NCBI GenBank assembly: GCA_902729315.2
Contig: LR746274.1
Location: 9,081,940-9,145,939, forward strand
Length of the DNA: 64,000 nt
Direction: 5' to 3'
Source: Spirodela intermedia
Lineage: Eukaryota > Streptophyta > Magnoliopsida > Alismatales > Araceae
Shown here: positions 17,038 through 28,796 of the stretch, piece by piece
Layout: each line of letters begins with the position of its first letter
Position numbering within the stretch: the first letter of the stretch is position 1
Notes under the pieces: generated by a model
What the model was told of the DNA's origin: nothing
Databases searched by the model: none
Seen by the model: the letters and a program-made list of their open reading frames with translations, nothing else
Translations under genes and position numbers: made by a program

Positions 17038-19539
17038 TTCCCCCCAGCTTCATGAATACATACCACGCCAGCTACATGATCCCAAGCCTACATCATCGAG
17101 AAACTTTAGCCCCCAGGAGCCCAATAATATCATCACACTCAAAACTCTGTCCAATTATGGAAAATCAACAGAAAACCTTGATCCTTGTCCGAACCCTCGC
17201 CCGGAGAACGAACACAGAGGCTCTCCCCGACGCAACCATCAGGTACTTGCACAAGCTGCGTAGAGCAATCATAAACCAGATATTATTTCCAACATAATCA
17301 CCAATCATAGCGACTAACAACTCGTCAAGATTAAGAGTAAGATCACTTGGGTATTCCAATAAATTACGAATTAACATTAATTTTACATGGATATTCTGGA
17401 AAAAAATGTTTTTCCATGAAATCAGAGACACCATTCTAATAAATCATTATGCCCTTCATTGTTTACCTCAGTGGTTAAAGTGAAACAATTCTTTCATATA
17501 CCATAATCACATGCCCCCCAAAAAAAAAAAATTATCTCCATATTTTATAAGAAAAATCTACGGATTATTCATCCATTCGGGCAGATTTCAGATGGGCTCA
17601 AAACAAAAATCATCAAATCGCCAGCAGAAAGAATTTACCAGACCATAATGCATCAAAACAAAAACATCTTATTTGGGATAACTACGATGAGATCGAGCAG
17701 TACCTCCCGCAACATACTTTCAAAAGAGTAACTTCATGTTCACTTCCTGCCCCGCCAGCATCATCCGGGAGACCATACGAGGAGGCCGATAGTAGCAACG
17801 ATCTCCATGTCTGACTTTCAGGAATGCAGAAATTTGCCTGATTTATCAGCGAACATGGGTCGACAGAGCATTTCTTCCAGCCCTCAAGAACACCAGCGAT
17901 GATGCCCGAAGAAGCCAAGAACTCACGCGACCAGGTCCCACACCCAACATGGGCAACCATGATCATCCCTCGCCCCGATGACTTAAATCTTTCCTCCTCT
18001 TTCTCTTCACCGAGATTATTTTTCCAGTTTGGGCAGCCCATGATCCCCAATGCGACATCTCCTTCGACAACGAGGGCCAGGCCGACCTGAAGATTTGGGG
18101 TTGAATCACGGTGAAGCTTCAGAGTTTGGGGTTGTTGGATGGGAAAGTGATCAATATTCTAAAATATTTGGGTCATTAAACGGAAATAAAGTTACAAGAA
18201 ATTAGTTTGGGTAAATCTTCGCAAATATCAGTAAAATAGGTGAAATCATGATAAAATGAAACTATGGAATTGAAACGGAAAGAAAAATCAGAGGGAAATT
18301 ATATAAAGTGCGATATTTTGGAGAACTTTTGGCATCACGATCGAGCTATTTTCATCCCATCTCAGACTAAAGAACAGCGATGGCCACGATCCAAGAACCT
18401 GAGAAAGAAGTGTAAGAACAGACCACATAGAGCGCATCATTACCCTTCAGAAATCCTCGCGTCCCATCAATCGGATCGAGCACCTGCGCACAATAACTAG
18501 ACGAGATGAATTACCAAAGAGAAGAGAAACTGGGATGGAATAAGGAAGGCTGTCCAAAATTACCCATTTTTTAGTTAAAATCAGATGCTGTGTAATTAAC
18601 GAAAAAGGATTCGAGATTATTGGTGTTATGAAAATAATCAAAACCAGGTACAGATACATACAAGAGAATGATGAAGGAGAAGAAGAATATGAATACCCAG
18701 TAAGTTGCGGGTTTCTCGTCAAGGGAGAAGGCGTGCTTCCCGCCTCTGTCAATCGCAGCGAGAACAATGTCTGAAGTCAGAGGCTGCTCGTCACAGCTGG
18801 CCTTGCCAGAGACGGCTCTCAGCACAGCGCCCACAAGGCCATCGCTTTCCCCATCTTCCTGCGAACCGGAGGAGATCGACCTTAAGAACGAGGAGTCCTC
18901 CTCGGCCACCATCGGGATCGAAGGAAATGATTTGCTCAGTTCTGGCATTTCATCAGGATCATCAAGTCAGTAGAGACCCACGAAAAGAAGATGGGAATCG
19001 ACGCAGAAGACGTGATGAAATGATTGACCGAATCGAGAGAAAGGAAGGAGTTACCCAAGCTGATGAGAGCCTGCACACCGAAATCGGCCACGGTGACGGG
19101 AGTCTGGTCCTTCTTCTCCAAGAATCGCCCCTCGCCTGATACCAGCGTCTTCTTCACCTGAGCAAAATTCGACAAACCCATCTAGAATCCGGGGAAATTT
19201 CGGCACCGAAAGGAAAGCAAATCTGTCCCGATTTCGTTTCCCCCGGAGGCCCGGGAACCCACGTCAACGCAGAGGCGGCAGGCCCTCTCGACGGCGTCGA
19301 CGGCGGCCTCGAGTTCCCTGTGGTACTTGGCCTTCTCCGGCGGGAAAGGGAGGCTCGACCTGGGAAGAAGGCCCAAAGAGTAATGAACGACAAAGAGGAA
19401 GAGCTTGGAAATGCAGAAATCAGAGAGCGGGTTATCGATGAAACCTAACATGGGTGGAGATACAGAGGCGACCGCCGGCATGGGGCCGCCAGCCGAAGCG
19501 GGAGCCGATCTGCAGACGGAGGGGGTACAGAAGGGTCAT
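16699..19539 (-). CDS. SAL1: SAL1-type 3'(2'),5'-bisphosphate nucleotidase / PAP phosphatase
   Basis: Nine exons on the minus strand (19539-19445, 19359-19263, 19157-19055, 18941-18697, 18483-18424, 18086-17704, 17255-17177, 17087-17037 and 16851-16699) close in frame to 421 aa. The enzyme dephosphorylates 3'-phosphoadenosine 5'-phosphate and belongs to the Li-sensitive, Mg-dependent IMPase-like superfamily. Metal and substrate motifs are present: AEED (about 111-114), LDPIDGT (about 182-188), and WDHVAG followed by HEAGG (about 356-371). DQTPVTVADFGVQAL and CIPESQTW are typical of plant SAL proteins. The first exon encodes an Arg/Ser-rich leader (MTLLYPLRLQIGSRFGWRPH), which looks like a plastid/mitochondrial transit peptide, in line with SAL1 retrograde signalling. 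Intron 8 uses a GC donor (AAG|GCATCT at 17036) followed by a long CT tract in the intron. Exon 1 is the least certain part. Confidence 0.92.
16988..17033. repeat. (GA)n microsatellite in SAL1 intron 8
   Basis: About 46 bp of pure GA dinucleotide. Read on the gene strand it is a CT tract beginning four bases inside the GC-AG intron. Confidence 0.95.
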
Positions 19540-20240
19540 GGCGAGGCGGGCGGGAGAGCTCCTCTCGTTCTTCCTCTTCTCTCCTCCGCTAGCCGAAGAT
19601 CAAATTTCTCATTTTATATGCAAGAAAAACAAATTAATTACTTTATACTAAATATCCTTCCGTAATAATTAATACGTGCAATCTTCCAAAAATACAGTAT
19701 TGTCGATTGACCCACTGGGAAATGCTACACACACTTGGACCATTCAGCTGAAGGGCCAGGTAACTGTGGGGCTCGTTCCCCTGCCCATATTATCATCAGT
19801 GGATGAGGATCATCAGGGCCTATTAAACCATATTAGTTGGCGATAACTTGAACTTGGGATGAGGATCTTGATCCTTCATTTCAAATCCTCATGTGCCGAA
19901 TCATCAGCTCCTCTGCTTGATGCATTGAATAAATATCTTGCATAAAACAATACATTGTTTCAGGCATAGAATCTCACTGTTGGGACCCCCACTAGTGGGT
20001 GAATATTTTCAACATGCTGAGAGGCATAGCATCAGCTCAAACCAAGAGGCACCCAGCTCTGAACTAAGTACCACGAGGCACACGCTTTGAATTAAATGAC
20101 ACTAGGCACCCTCATGTAATGTGATGTGATATGATATCAGGCCAATGTACTGAGGTGTGTGAAATGTCGAAAAGGAATCCTCTTAGAAGTTTGACCAAAG
20201 TACAAAGACTCAAAAAAAAAAAAAAAAAAAAACTCATCCT
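19540..20240. other. upstream region of SAL1 and AT-rich intergenic DNA
   Basis: No gene recognised. The first part is the SAL1 promoter side; a poly-A tract lies at about 20212-20231. Confidence 0.45.
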
Positions 20241-20249
20241 TGACTTTAG

Positions 20250-20920
20250 TCAATGTGTTGGTCCATGCAAGGATGCCTAATGCATCTAGGAGTTGCATGT
20301 AATAAACACCTTACATGGAGGAACACCAAACATAGAGGAATAAGCTTTCAGGTGCATAATTTCACCGTTGACTTAAGGCAATGCGGTAAGAGTTGCATGT
20401 AAGGATGACTTAAGGCAATGGTGGTCTGTGTGAGGATGTGTAATGCATGTAAGAGTTGCATGTAATAAAGGCTTTTCATGAAGTAACCCTAAACATAGAG
20501 GAACAAGTTTTCAAGCACATAGCCTCACCATTAACACAAGGCAATGTAGCAGTCCATGTGAGGATGCATGTAGGAGCTACATGCAATAAAGGCTTTGCAT
20601 GGAGGAACACTAAACATGGAGGATTAAGTTATTAGGCATAGAATCTCATCATCGGCTTAAGCCAATGTGGTGGTCTATGCAAAGATGTGTAATGCATGCA
20701 ATAAATGCTTTGCATGGAGGAACACTAACATGGAGGATTAAGATATTAGGCATAGAATCTCACTATTGGCCTAAGCCAATGTGGTGGTCTATCCATAGAT
20801 GTGTAATGCATGTAATAAATACTTTGCATGGAGGAACACAAAACATAGAAGAATGTCTTTAAAGGCACATAACTTCATCATTGACTTAAGGCAGTCCGGT
20901 TGTCCATGTAGAGATGTATG
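20250..20920. repeat. degenerate tandem array, period about 115-125 bp
   Basis: At least five imperfect units share the order: aaggcaatg or aagccaatg, a tggtggtc-type word, gatgtgtaatgcatg, taataaa-gctttgcatggag, gaacactaaacat, then gcatagaatctcac. Repeated anchors lie at about 20365, 20540, 20660, 20775 and 20888. The array is non-coding and AT-rich. Confidence 0.75.
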
Positions 20921-21153
20921 ATGCATTTAAAAATTGTATGAAAAGATGTGTACTGTGGTATGTCAACATGACTCAATATGATGTGGCATGTACAAAAGGG
21001 GTATGTGAACTTCTAAGTGAAACAAGTGCTAGTGTGTGTGATAGTTATAATCATACTTATATAGTGTAATAATAATCCCTTATAAAGAAGGGTAAGTTTT
21101 CCCTACTATATATGGTCTTAAAGAGTTAGAAATGTTACCATTTAATACAAAAC

Positions 21154-22615
21154 TGATAGAGTATTTTTAATACTCTTTTTTTTTTCTGTATTGGTTCCTT
21201 TTTTGTCTCTATTGGGCCAAAAGGACTGTGGCCCACATAGGGCACGAATGTGACCTTTAAATATTCTTTCTCTCTCCTCCTTTAGTGTGTTTGTGACATT
21301 TCAAAATTGACGATTTTTTTGTGTGCAAAAAAATTATTTATCCTTGACTCCTCTATGACCATTCTCTTCTCCAAATCTATATATTATCTATATTTTTTCT
21401 ATTCTTATTTTCCGACAAAGTGGTATCAAAGTGCCTAGTTCATGTATTGGGTGTTTTCTTACCATGGAGATGACATCAACGTCAAGCAGATTCAAAAACA
21501 AGGTTGGTAAAGTTTTTTAGCATTTGTGAATATTTCTTGTCATAATAAGGAGTGTAAAAGTGATGTGTAAAGTTTTTATAAAGAAATAATTCCATTTACA
21601 GTGAGAATGGAGACAATAGAATGCTAACCCTCTCAACCACTTTGTACTTTTTTCAATAGAGACAAATATCATTTCTAGAGTATTAAGATAAAATTATTTT
21701 CATAAGACCTTATGAGATTTAGTTGAGAATGGTTATTAAGGAAGGAGAGAGTTCTATGATGATAAAGAAATTTGAAAAAAAAGATGCTAAGCCTTTGTTG
21801 GTGCTATACCAATAATTTTTAGAAACTATGTTTCCATAAATTGTTAATGCCATAAGTTACTGAGAAGCATAAAAAGTTTGAAGGATAAAATTCATAGAGA
21901 CAATAGAGATATAGCAGCTTCAAACTCTTTGTATAGAATTTGAAATTACTTTTATAAAATCTAATGAACATGTTTGTGATTTGATAGTGATTGAGCATGT
22001 TCTATTGACAATACAAAAAAACAAGTGATTTTATTTCAATGTTGGTTCAGGTACAACTTTATGAACTTCAAAAAAGATAAGAATTTACAATATTATCACC
22101 ATTGAAAGCTGAATATATTACTACAACAATGGTTACATAATAAGTAACATAGATGCAAAAGATCTTAAAAGATTTTTAATTTTCCACGATCAGCATCATC
22201 AGTGATCTAATATGACAACATATCAACAATATATATTAGGAATAATTTAGTATTTCATGAAATAATTAAGTACATTGAAGTTCGTCACCATTTTATTTGA
22301 GATTTATTTACTGCAAATTATATTGAATTAAAGTTTGTTTACCATTAGATTGAGTGATGGATGACTTTATGAAGGCATTAAGCTCCATCATGTTGGATAT
22401 TTTAATATTCTTTTTTTGTCTTTATTGATTTATTTTTATCTTTATTGGGCCAAAATGGTGGGAGCCCACCTGGGAAACGAGTGTATACGTGACATGTCGA
22501 CATCGAAGGTTTTCTCTGTCCTAAAAATTATCCTCTCTCCTTATCTCCTCTCTCACCATTTCTCTTCCCTGAATCTATCTATTCTATCTAGTTTTTACGT
22601 TCTTCTTCTTTTCCT
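21154..22615 (+). mobile_element. small non-coding LTR retrotransposon (TRIM-like), decayed
   Basis: Two diverged direct repeats of about 225-265 bp (about 21154-21416 and 22391-22615) share attgggccaaaa, a gcccac word, a gaatgtgac/gtgacat area, CT-rich segments and a tctat-rich 3' end. Directly after the first copy, TGGTATCAAAG at 21421 matches the primer-binding site for initiator-Met tRNA. The roughly 970-bp interior has no gag or pol frame. Together these describe a terminal-repeat retrotransposon in miniature; exact ends and any target duplication are not resolved. Confidence 0.6.
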
Positions 22616-23318
22616 ATAGGGGGAATACACGTCGCTTGAAGGGCCCATAAGAGAGAACATGGTGCAAGAAGGCTGAGGAGTCATTGCGCTTGCTCATATT
22701 CTTCGACTGCGGCTGCCATGGAAGATGTGAGTTTGTGATTTTTCAATCTTCTGGTCTTGAAATGGGAGGGGATGGAGCCCACCCATCGATTGTAGGTCTG
22801 ATAGAGAGGTTCACGAAGAATCTGAGTTGATTATCTTATCATATTTGCATAATATTTTGAAACATTGAGGAAACAAGTATGGATCACTATCCTCTTCAAT
22901 CGATTGTTAAGGCTGCGGCTCTCTCTCTCTCTCTCTCTCCCTCGGTACCACAAGTACAGGAAACAAGTATGGATCACTATCCTCTTCAACCGATTGTTAA
23001 GGCTGCGGCTCTCTCTCTCTCTCTCTCTCTCGGGAAAAAAACGCTTTCTTGGCACCACAGGTGAAGATCAAGTACTTTGGCAGGATTACTGTGAGAAATC
23101 TAAGGCACTGGTCCACTGTTTCTGAAGTTGACTCTCTACAGACAGACTTCTCCCGCTGTTGAGCTGTTCTGGTTCCATGGGTGAGGTGGGCGGCGGCGCC
23201 GCCGCCGCCCTCGCAGTCCGCTTATCCAGGGGGAGAACCCTATCCAGTTTGTGAGGCGGAGGATAACCCTCCAAGAGTGGGATAAAGCCCCCTCCTCGCC
23301 GCTCGACCTTCCTTCTCC
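22616..23318. other. promoter region with tandem duplication, upstream of small three-exon gene
   Basis: A 90-bp direct duplication starts at 22868 and 22958. Both copies run from aggaaacaagtatggatcac into a (CT)n tract. No coding exon is recognised before 23319. Confidence 0.6.
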
Positions 23319-23429
23319 ATGGCGATGGCGATTGCCCAGCGCTGCGGCCGCCGGCTTCAGGCCCCCTTTCTGCACTCACCGCCGCCGGCTTTGCCGGCGC
23401 CGCATCTGCTGCAGCGCTTCCCCCACGGT

Positions 23430-23469
<40 letters not shown>

Positions 23470-23971
23470 CCCCTCCGAGCTTCAGGCATTTCTGTTAGGG
23501 TTTTCCGCAGGGAAGAGGAGGAGGGGGCTCGGAGGTAGGATGAAGATGAAGATGGTGGTGGTGAAGGCGGCGAAGGGGGAGGAGGAGAAGAGCGAGAGGC
23601 GGAGCTTCCTGAGCTTGGAAGAAGCCGGCCTGGTCGACATCTCCGGCCTCAGCCCCCACGAGAAGTTCCTCTGCCGGCTCACTGTAAGTCAAAGCTCCTC
23701 CGAGAACTTTTGCGCCGCCGCCCCTCCTCCATCGCCGGAATAACCTGAAGAAGATCGTCTCCTCCTCCTCCTCCTCCTCCTCCTCCTCCTCGTGTGGCGG
23801 CAGATATCGTCTCTGAACCTCCTGAAGGTGATCTCGGAGCAGGAGGGGGTCCCCATTGAGGAGCTCAACGCCGGCCGCCTCTGCGACTGGTTCTTGAAGG
23901 ACAAGCTCAAGGGCGAGCAGGACCCAGACTCGGCAGTCCTCCAATGGGGCGACTCGGGCTTCGGAATCTGA
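23319..23971 (+). CDS. small conserved-looking plant protein, possible organelle presequence; function unknown
   Basis: Three exons, 23319-23427, 23511-23683 and 23804-23971, close in frame to 149 aa. Exon 1 (MAMAIAQRCGRRLQAPFLHS and following) is rich in Arg, Ala, Pro and Leu and lacks acidic residues, so it resembles a mitochondrial or plastid presequence. The core is FLSLEEAGLVDISGLSPHEK, then FLCRLT, ISSLNLLKVISEQEG, IEELNAGRLCDWFLKDKL and a C-terminal VLQWGDSGFGI. It looks like a compact helical domain. I know similar uncharacterised plant proteins but no function. A shorter product could start at the in-frame Met in exon 2 (23540); both introns hold CT or TCC repeats. The final codons overlap no other gene. 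Confidence 0.75.
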
Positions 23972-23981
23972 GCTGCAGCAG

Positions 23982-24390
23982 CCGGAGAGAGGGTCTCATC
24001 GAGGATCCTAATTTTTTTTTGCCAATAATAGTGAGAACATCATCAAGATCTCGGACTGGTTTTACCAGTCGACGGAACCCATGTCGTCGGCAGAGGGAAG
24101 GTGGAGACTTTGAACTGGGTGGGTTTCGATCGATCTGCACAGTCTGGAATCTCGAGTGGTTCTTACCGTTGACTTTTAACTGGGTCTCATCCGGAGAAGG
24201 GTCTCATCGACGATCCCATGCCGCCATCAATGGTAAGAAGGTCATCAAGATCTCAGATTGGTTGCACCAGTCAACGGAACCCAAGTCTTCGGCAGAGGGA
24301 AGGTGGAGACTTCGAGCTGGGTTTCGATCGATCTGTCCAATCTAGAATCTCGATCGGATCAGGGGATGGTGGGGATCGGCCGAAACCCAG
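23982..24390. repeat. 208-bp imperfect tandem duplication
   Basis: Copy 1 starts at 23982 and copy 2 at 24191. Shared words in order are ccggaga-gggtctcatcga, atcatcaagatctc, ccagtc/ccagtcaacggaaccca, tcggcagagggaaggtggag and gtttcgatcgatctg. It begins just after the stop codon of the 149-aa gene, so it probably changed that gene's 3' UTR. Confidence 0.85.
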
Positions 24391-26017
24391 TCAGATCCTG
24401 AAACTCTACCGCTTTCTTTCTCCACCGAGGGGTTTAATTTTCTTCGTCCGCCGTCCCCCAACCAATAAAGAGTTGTCTTGTGGTGGGTCGTCCGTTGACC
24501 TAAACACCCATCCCTATCTCGGCTGTTGACCTCCCGAGCGCCGGAATACCGACAACCAGGAGTATTAAGTAATGGGTATACTCGACTTCAATGCACCTCT
24601 CTCTCTCTCTCTCTGCTGGAACGGAGAGTGTGAGAGAATGAGGGGAATCTGACTCAGTCCGGGCAGCCTGAGTAGAACTCAGTCAACCGTATCGGGTCAA
24701 CCACATCGGCCCGTCAAGTCCGACCAAATCTCCAGCTCAAACATCAGAAACAAGAAAAGAAAGAGGTAAAGAGAAGATTTTCCCCAACTAAATTTATTTA
24801 TGTTATCATATTAAATTTTCATTTTCCCCATAAAATAGGCTCCGAAATATAAAGAAAAACAGAGATCTTGCGCTGGATGGATCCAAGAAAAAGGGCAAGC
24901 ATTTTCCATTGCTAGATATCGCATACGTTTCTACATATTTTATATATTTTCCCCACTTTATTGGGTTTTTATCAATCATTTATTTTATTCGTCAAAAGGC
25001 CCAGTTCGACTAAATGCGCCCGTCACTATACTAGGACAAGCGGGTAGACAGAGAGAGACAGAGAGAGACAGACAGAGTTACTGAGTGTCAAAGTGGTTGA
25101 CTGGATTAGAGAGAGAGAGAGAGAGAGGGTGGGGGAGAGAGGTAAAAAGTAAACGGGTTTGGTGGGCAGATTCTCTCTCTCTCTCTCTCGCTAGGGTTGA
25201 CTCTTAAATGCCCCGCCAATTTTAGAAAGACTGGGCCCAAGCTAAGAAATAATTTTATTTAGTTGCATCCGTAGGTTACATAAAAAGCACGAAGATTAAT
25301 AGTTTGAAATCGAAAGCGTAGGAACGAACAGCAGATAAATACTGCACGAATTCAAGAAATCAAATAAAACCGGAAATAAGTTGAGATCCGATAAGCGTGA
25401 CGGCCCAGCAGCGTGATTTAAGAGTCGCAGGTCTTTCACGTGAGGCGCACGTGCATATTAGACGCGCCTGCCCCGAGTCAACGCCATTGACAGTGCTACG
25501 GCTTCACGCGTCTCCCGTGGATGAAAATGCATTCTGGAGAAAGACGTCCAGAATGGGACGGATGCTGACGGGATGTATTCCGGTCACCGCAGTGCGCTCA
25601 CCTCCCACCTAGGGTTAATAGAGGTGGAGAGACCCAAAGCCTAGTTTTCTTTTTCAGGTATTTCTCCAAATATTCGCCTCAAAATCGGGCACGATTGGTC
25701 CAATTCGGACGATATAATGAGAAAATTATATTTTAATAAATCATATATATAGAGATATAATGAACCGTATTTTCCCCCGGAATTAGTTTAATTTTTTTAA
25801 TAATATTTTTGGATATATGAAAAAAAATTGGGAGGAGGGGGAGGTGAGGATAGCAAGGGCGGTGATCGATTACCAAGTCGTAGGATGTGACTCGAGAGAA
25901 GTTGGGGGATTGCTGCGGACTCCGTCGCCTCCTATTAAATATAGAACAATCTGGGGTTTAAAGTCCGCCCCCCCCATTTTTCCTCTTCTCGCCGACGTTC
26001 CTAGAGAGAGAAAGAGC

Positions 26018-26049
<32 letters not shown>

Positions 26050-26232
26050 AGCAGCGGGAGAGCGAGAAAGAGGGGCGTTGCCGCCCGTTGATAGAGAGGA
26101 AGGCCCAGATCGAGCTGCTGGATAGCATGGAAAGGTAGAGAGACAGAGAGAGAGTTGATTGACGGGCAAGCCAGAAGGCGGGGGCATGTTGTATGGGCTG
26201 AGAGGGGAGATCAGTTGATCGGTGCAGGGGAG
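24391..26232. other. intergenic region before VAP gene
   Basis: No gene recognised. CT or GA tracts lie at about 24597-24614, 25108-25127, 25172-25190 and 26031-26046. The last tract is in the probable leader of the VAP gene. Confidence 0.5.
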
Positions 26233-27807
26233 ATGGCGGCCGTGGTGGAGGGCAAGTCCGGGGAAGGGAAGGTGTGGGGGTTGTGCAAGATGTCCTTCTG
26301 GCACAAGACTACCGGCGGCAGCGGCGGGACGTCCTCGGCTTCCTCGACGCAGACGCTGACGCATCACACGTCGAGCCAATCCGGCGGCGGAGGAGGGGGC
26401 TACGCGGGGGAGGGGCTGAATGGGGAACAGCAGCGGCGGCGAGAGCAGCGGCAGAAGAACTCGGGGATGTCGTCGGTGGCGAAGTCGCTTCTTCCTGCCC
26501 GGCGAAGGCTCCGTCTCGACCCGGCCAGCAAGCTCTATTTCCCTTGTGAGTCGCTCCATCCTTTTCAGACCTCCCCCCTCTGAATCTGGGTCTTCGAAGA
26601 ATCTGCATACTCATTTGGCTTTTCGGTCGCTCTTCCCCAAGTGTTAGTAGCTCTTCTTTCTATTTTCAGCCCCCCCCCTCTGAATCCGGGGCCTCGAAGA
26701 GTTGGCACACTCATTTGACTTTTGGGTTGCTCTTCCCCAAATGTTGGTCTTACATACTCGTTTGACTTTTGGGTTGCTCTTCCCGAAATCTGGGTAGGGC
26801 CTCATCTAAACAATTAAGTTCTTATGTTCTTACTGATGCCCTGAATCCCGTCATATTTCCTTGCGATGACGAGATCATGCTCTCTTGCCCACCACCACCA
26901 CCGCCACCATCATCATCGTCGTCGTCGTCGTCGATTAACGATTGCTCTGAGCAGATCTGCTTCCAACCCCCCATATAATCAACTTTTTCTCGCTCAAATG
27001 TGCTTATTTAGATGACTACGGCGGAAATTTTTCCTATATTGGGAGGCATTTCTCTTGGTCATCCATGGGTTTTTCAGGCATCTCCTGTTCCTCGCAGATG
27101 AACCTGGAAAGCAGGTCAGAAGCGCGATCAGGATCAGAAACGGGACCAAATCTCACGTCGGATTCAAGGTTGGTCATCTTGTGATTTTCTTCACTCGAAT
27201 TGATCGCCATTATTTCTTTCTCATTAGAGTAGCTGACTTTATGGCGGGGGCGCCCTTTATCTGGGTTGTGGGTTCAAAGTTCGTACTTTTATGCTGATGT
27301 CTCTGAATATCCTCTGGGTATTCATTCAGACTCACATAATTTTATGCCTATCCGTGATTTTGTGGCTTTTACGGAACTCCATCGCTCTTTCAACCTAACC
27401 TAATCTGGGTTTCACCATGTTCTTGCTTATAGTATGATTAGGCCATCATTATCTCCATAAATATCTTCTTGATCATCATCATCATCATCATTATCATCAT
27501 CAGAGCTGATCTATCAGTCTCCCCTCACCCTCTGAATCTAACCTAATTTGGGTTTCACCATGTTCTAACTTGGAGTATGATTAGCCCAACATCGACATCA
27601 GAACTGATCCATCGGTCTCCCCTCACCACCCTCTAAATCTAACCTAATCTGGGTTTTCACCATGTTCTAGCTCGGAAGATGATTAGCCCATCATCAGTAT
27701 CAGAGCTGATTCCTTTGGTCTCCCCTTGCCTTCTAAGCCTAATCTAATCTGGGTTTCACCATGTTCTAGCTTGTAGCAGGATTGCCCCCATCGCCAACAA
27801 TATCTTG

Positions 27808-27839
<32 letters not shown>

Positions 27840-28737
27840 TTCTGATCATCGGACCTGATCCAATCCCTACCCTTTTTTCTTTCTCTGGTTATTGTTGAAG
27901 TTCCAAACAACTGCTCCGAAGAGCTGCTTCATGCGGCCGCCTGGGGCGATCCTTGCCCCCGGCGAAAGCCTCATAGCCACAGGTATTATATTGCCACTCC
28001 AGTGGCTAAAATAGATGAGATTCATTCATTGCGATTGATTCACTGCTTGACTTTTGGGACCCAAGTCTTCAAGTTCGTGGAGCATCCAGAGAACAACGAG
28101 AGCTCGCAGGACCAGAAGAGCAGAGTCAAGTTCAAGATCCTGAGCCTGAAGGTGCCGGGCCCCATGGATTACGTCCCCGAGCTGGTGGGGTCCCCATCTC
28201 CTTCTCTCTCTTCTTGTCTGATTTCTGATCCTTTGCTCAATTGGGTAATCTGGGGTTTTCCACATTCTCCCCTCTGCAGTTTGAAGAGCAGAAGGAGCAG
28301 GTGTCGGTGGAGCAGATCCTCCGAGTCGTGTTCTTGGACCCCGACCGGCCCTGTCCTGTGAGGAGCCGCTGACCTTTTTGCTACCGATTCCCACAGTCAA
28401 CGCCGGTTGCCAATGATTCTGATGGTTTTTTTTGCCTGGTTGACTGAATTGGAAGCAAATGGAGAAGCTGAAGCGGCAGCTGGCGGAGGCGGATGTGGCG
28501 GCGGAGGCCCGGAAGAAGCCCCCCGAAGACAATGCCGGCCCGAAGATCGTCGGCGAGGGGCTGGTCATTGACGAATGGGTAAACCACTCACCATAGTTGA
28601 CCAATTTCATCAATCTCTCTTCCACAGTCATACCCATTTGTTTGGTCAATCTGTTGACCTGGCTGCTGAATTGCAGAAGGAGCGGAGAGAAAGATACCTC
28701 GCTCGTCAGCAGGGTGAAGCTGCTGACTCTGTGTAAG
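26233..28737 (+). CDS. vesicle-associated protein of the VAP4 type (MSP domain)
   Basis: Seven exons (26233-26545, 27098-27168, 27901-27982, 28066-28184, 28280-28357, 28456-28578 and 28678-28737) join in frame to 281 aa. After a Ser/Gly/Gln-rich N-terminal region, an MSP (major sperm protein) domain spans about residues 95-215: RLRLDPASKLYFPYEPGKQ, then VRSAIRIRNGTKSHVGFK, FQTTAPKSCFMRPPG and VFKFVEHPENN. A short coiled coil (KLKRQLAEADVAAEARKK) and a charged tail follow. MSP domains of this family bind FFAT-like motifs and tether ER or other membranes; the VAP4 branch lacks a C-terminal membrane anchor, and none is seen here. Introns 1 and 2 carry tandem repeats. Confidence 0.95.
26573..26800. 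repeat. imperfect triplication in VAP intron 1
   Basis: Units begin with ccccctctgaatc or its relic and contain tcgaagaatctgcatactca-like, tttggctttt and gctcttccc words. They lie at about 26573, 26672 and 26745. Each successive copy is shorter. Confidence 0.75.
27385..27835. repeat. four-copy imperfect tandem repeat in VAP intron 2
   Basis: The phrase ctaatctgggtttcaccatg, followed by ttct-gctt and gatgattagccc, recurs at about 27400, 27541, 27643 and 27746. ATC trinucleotide runs lie between and after the units (about 27472-27501 and 27808-27838). Confidence 0.8.
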
Positions 28738-28743
28738 CCTTCC

Positions 28744-28796
<53 letters not shown>

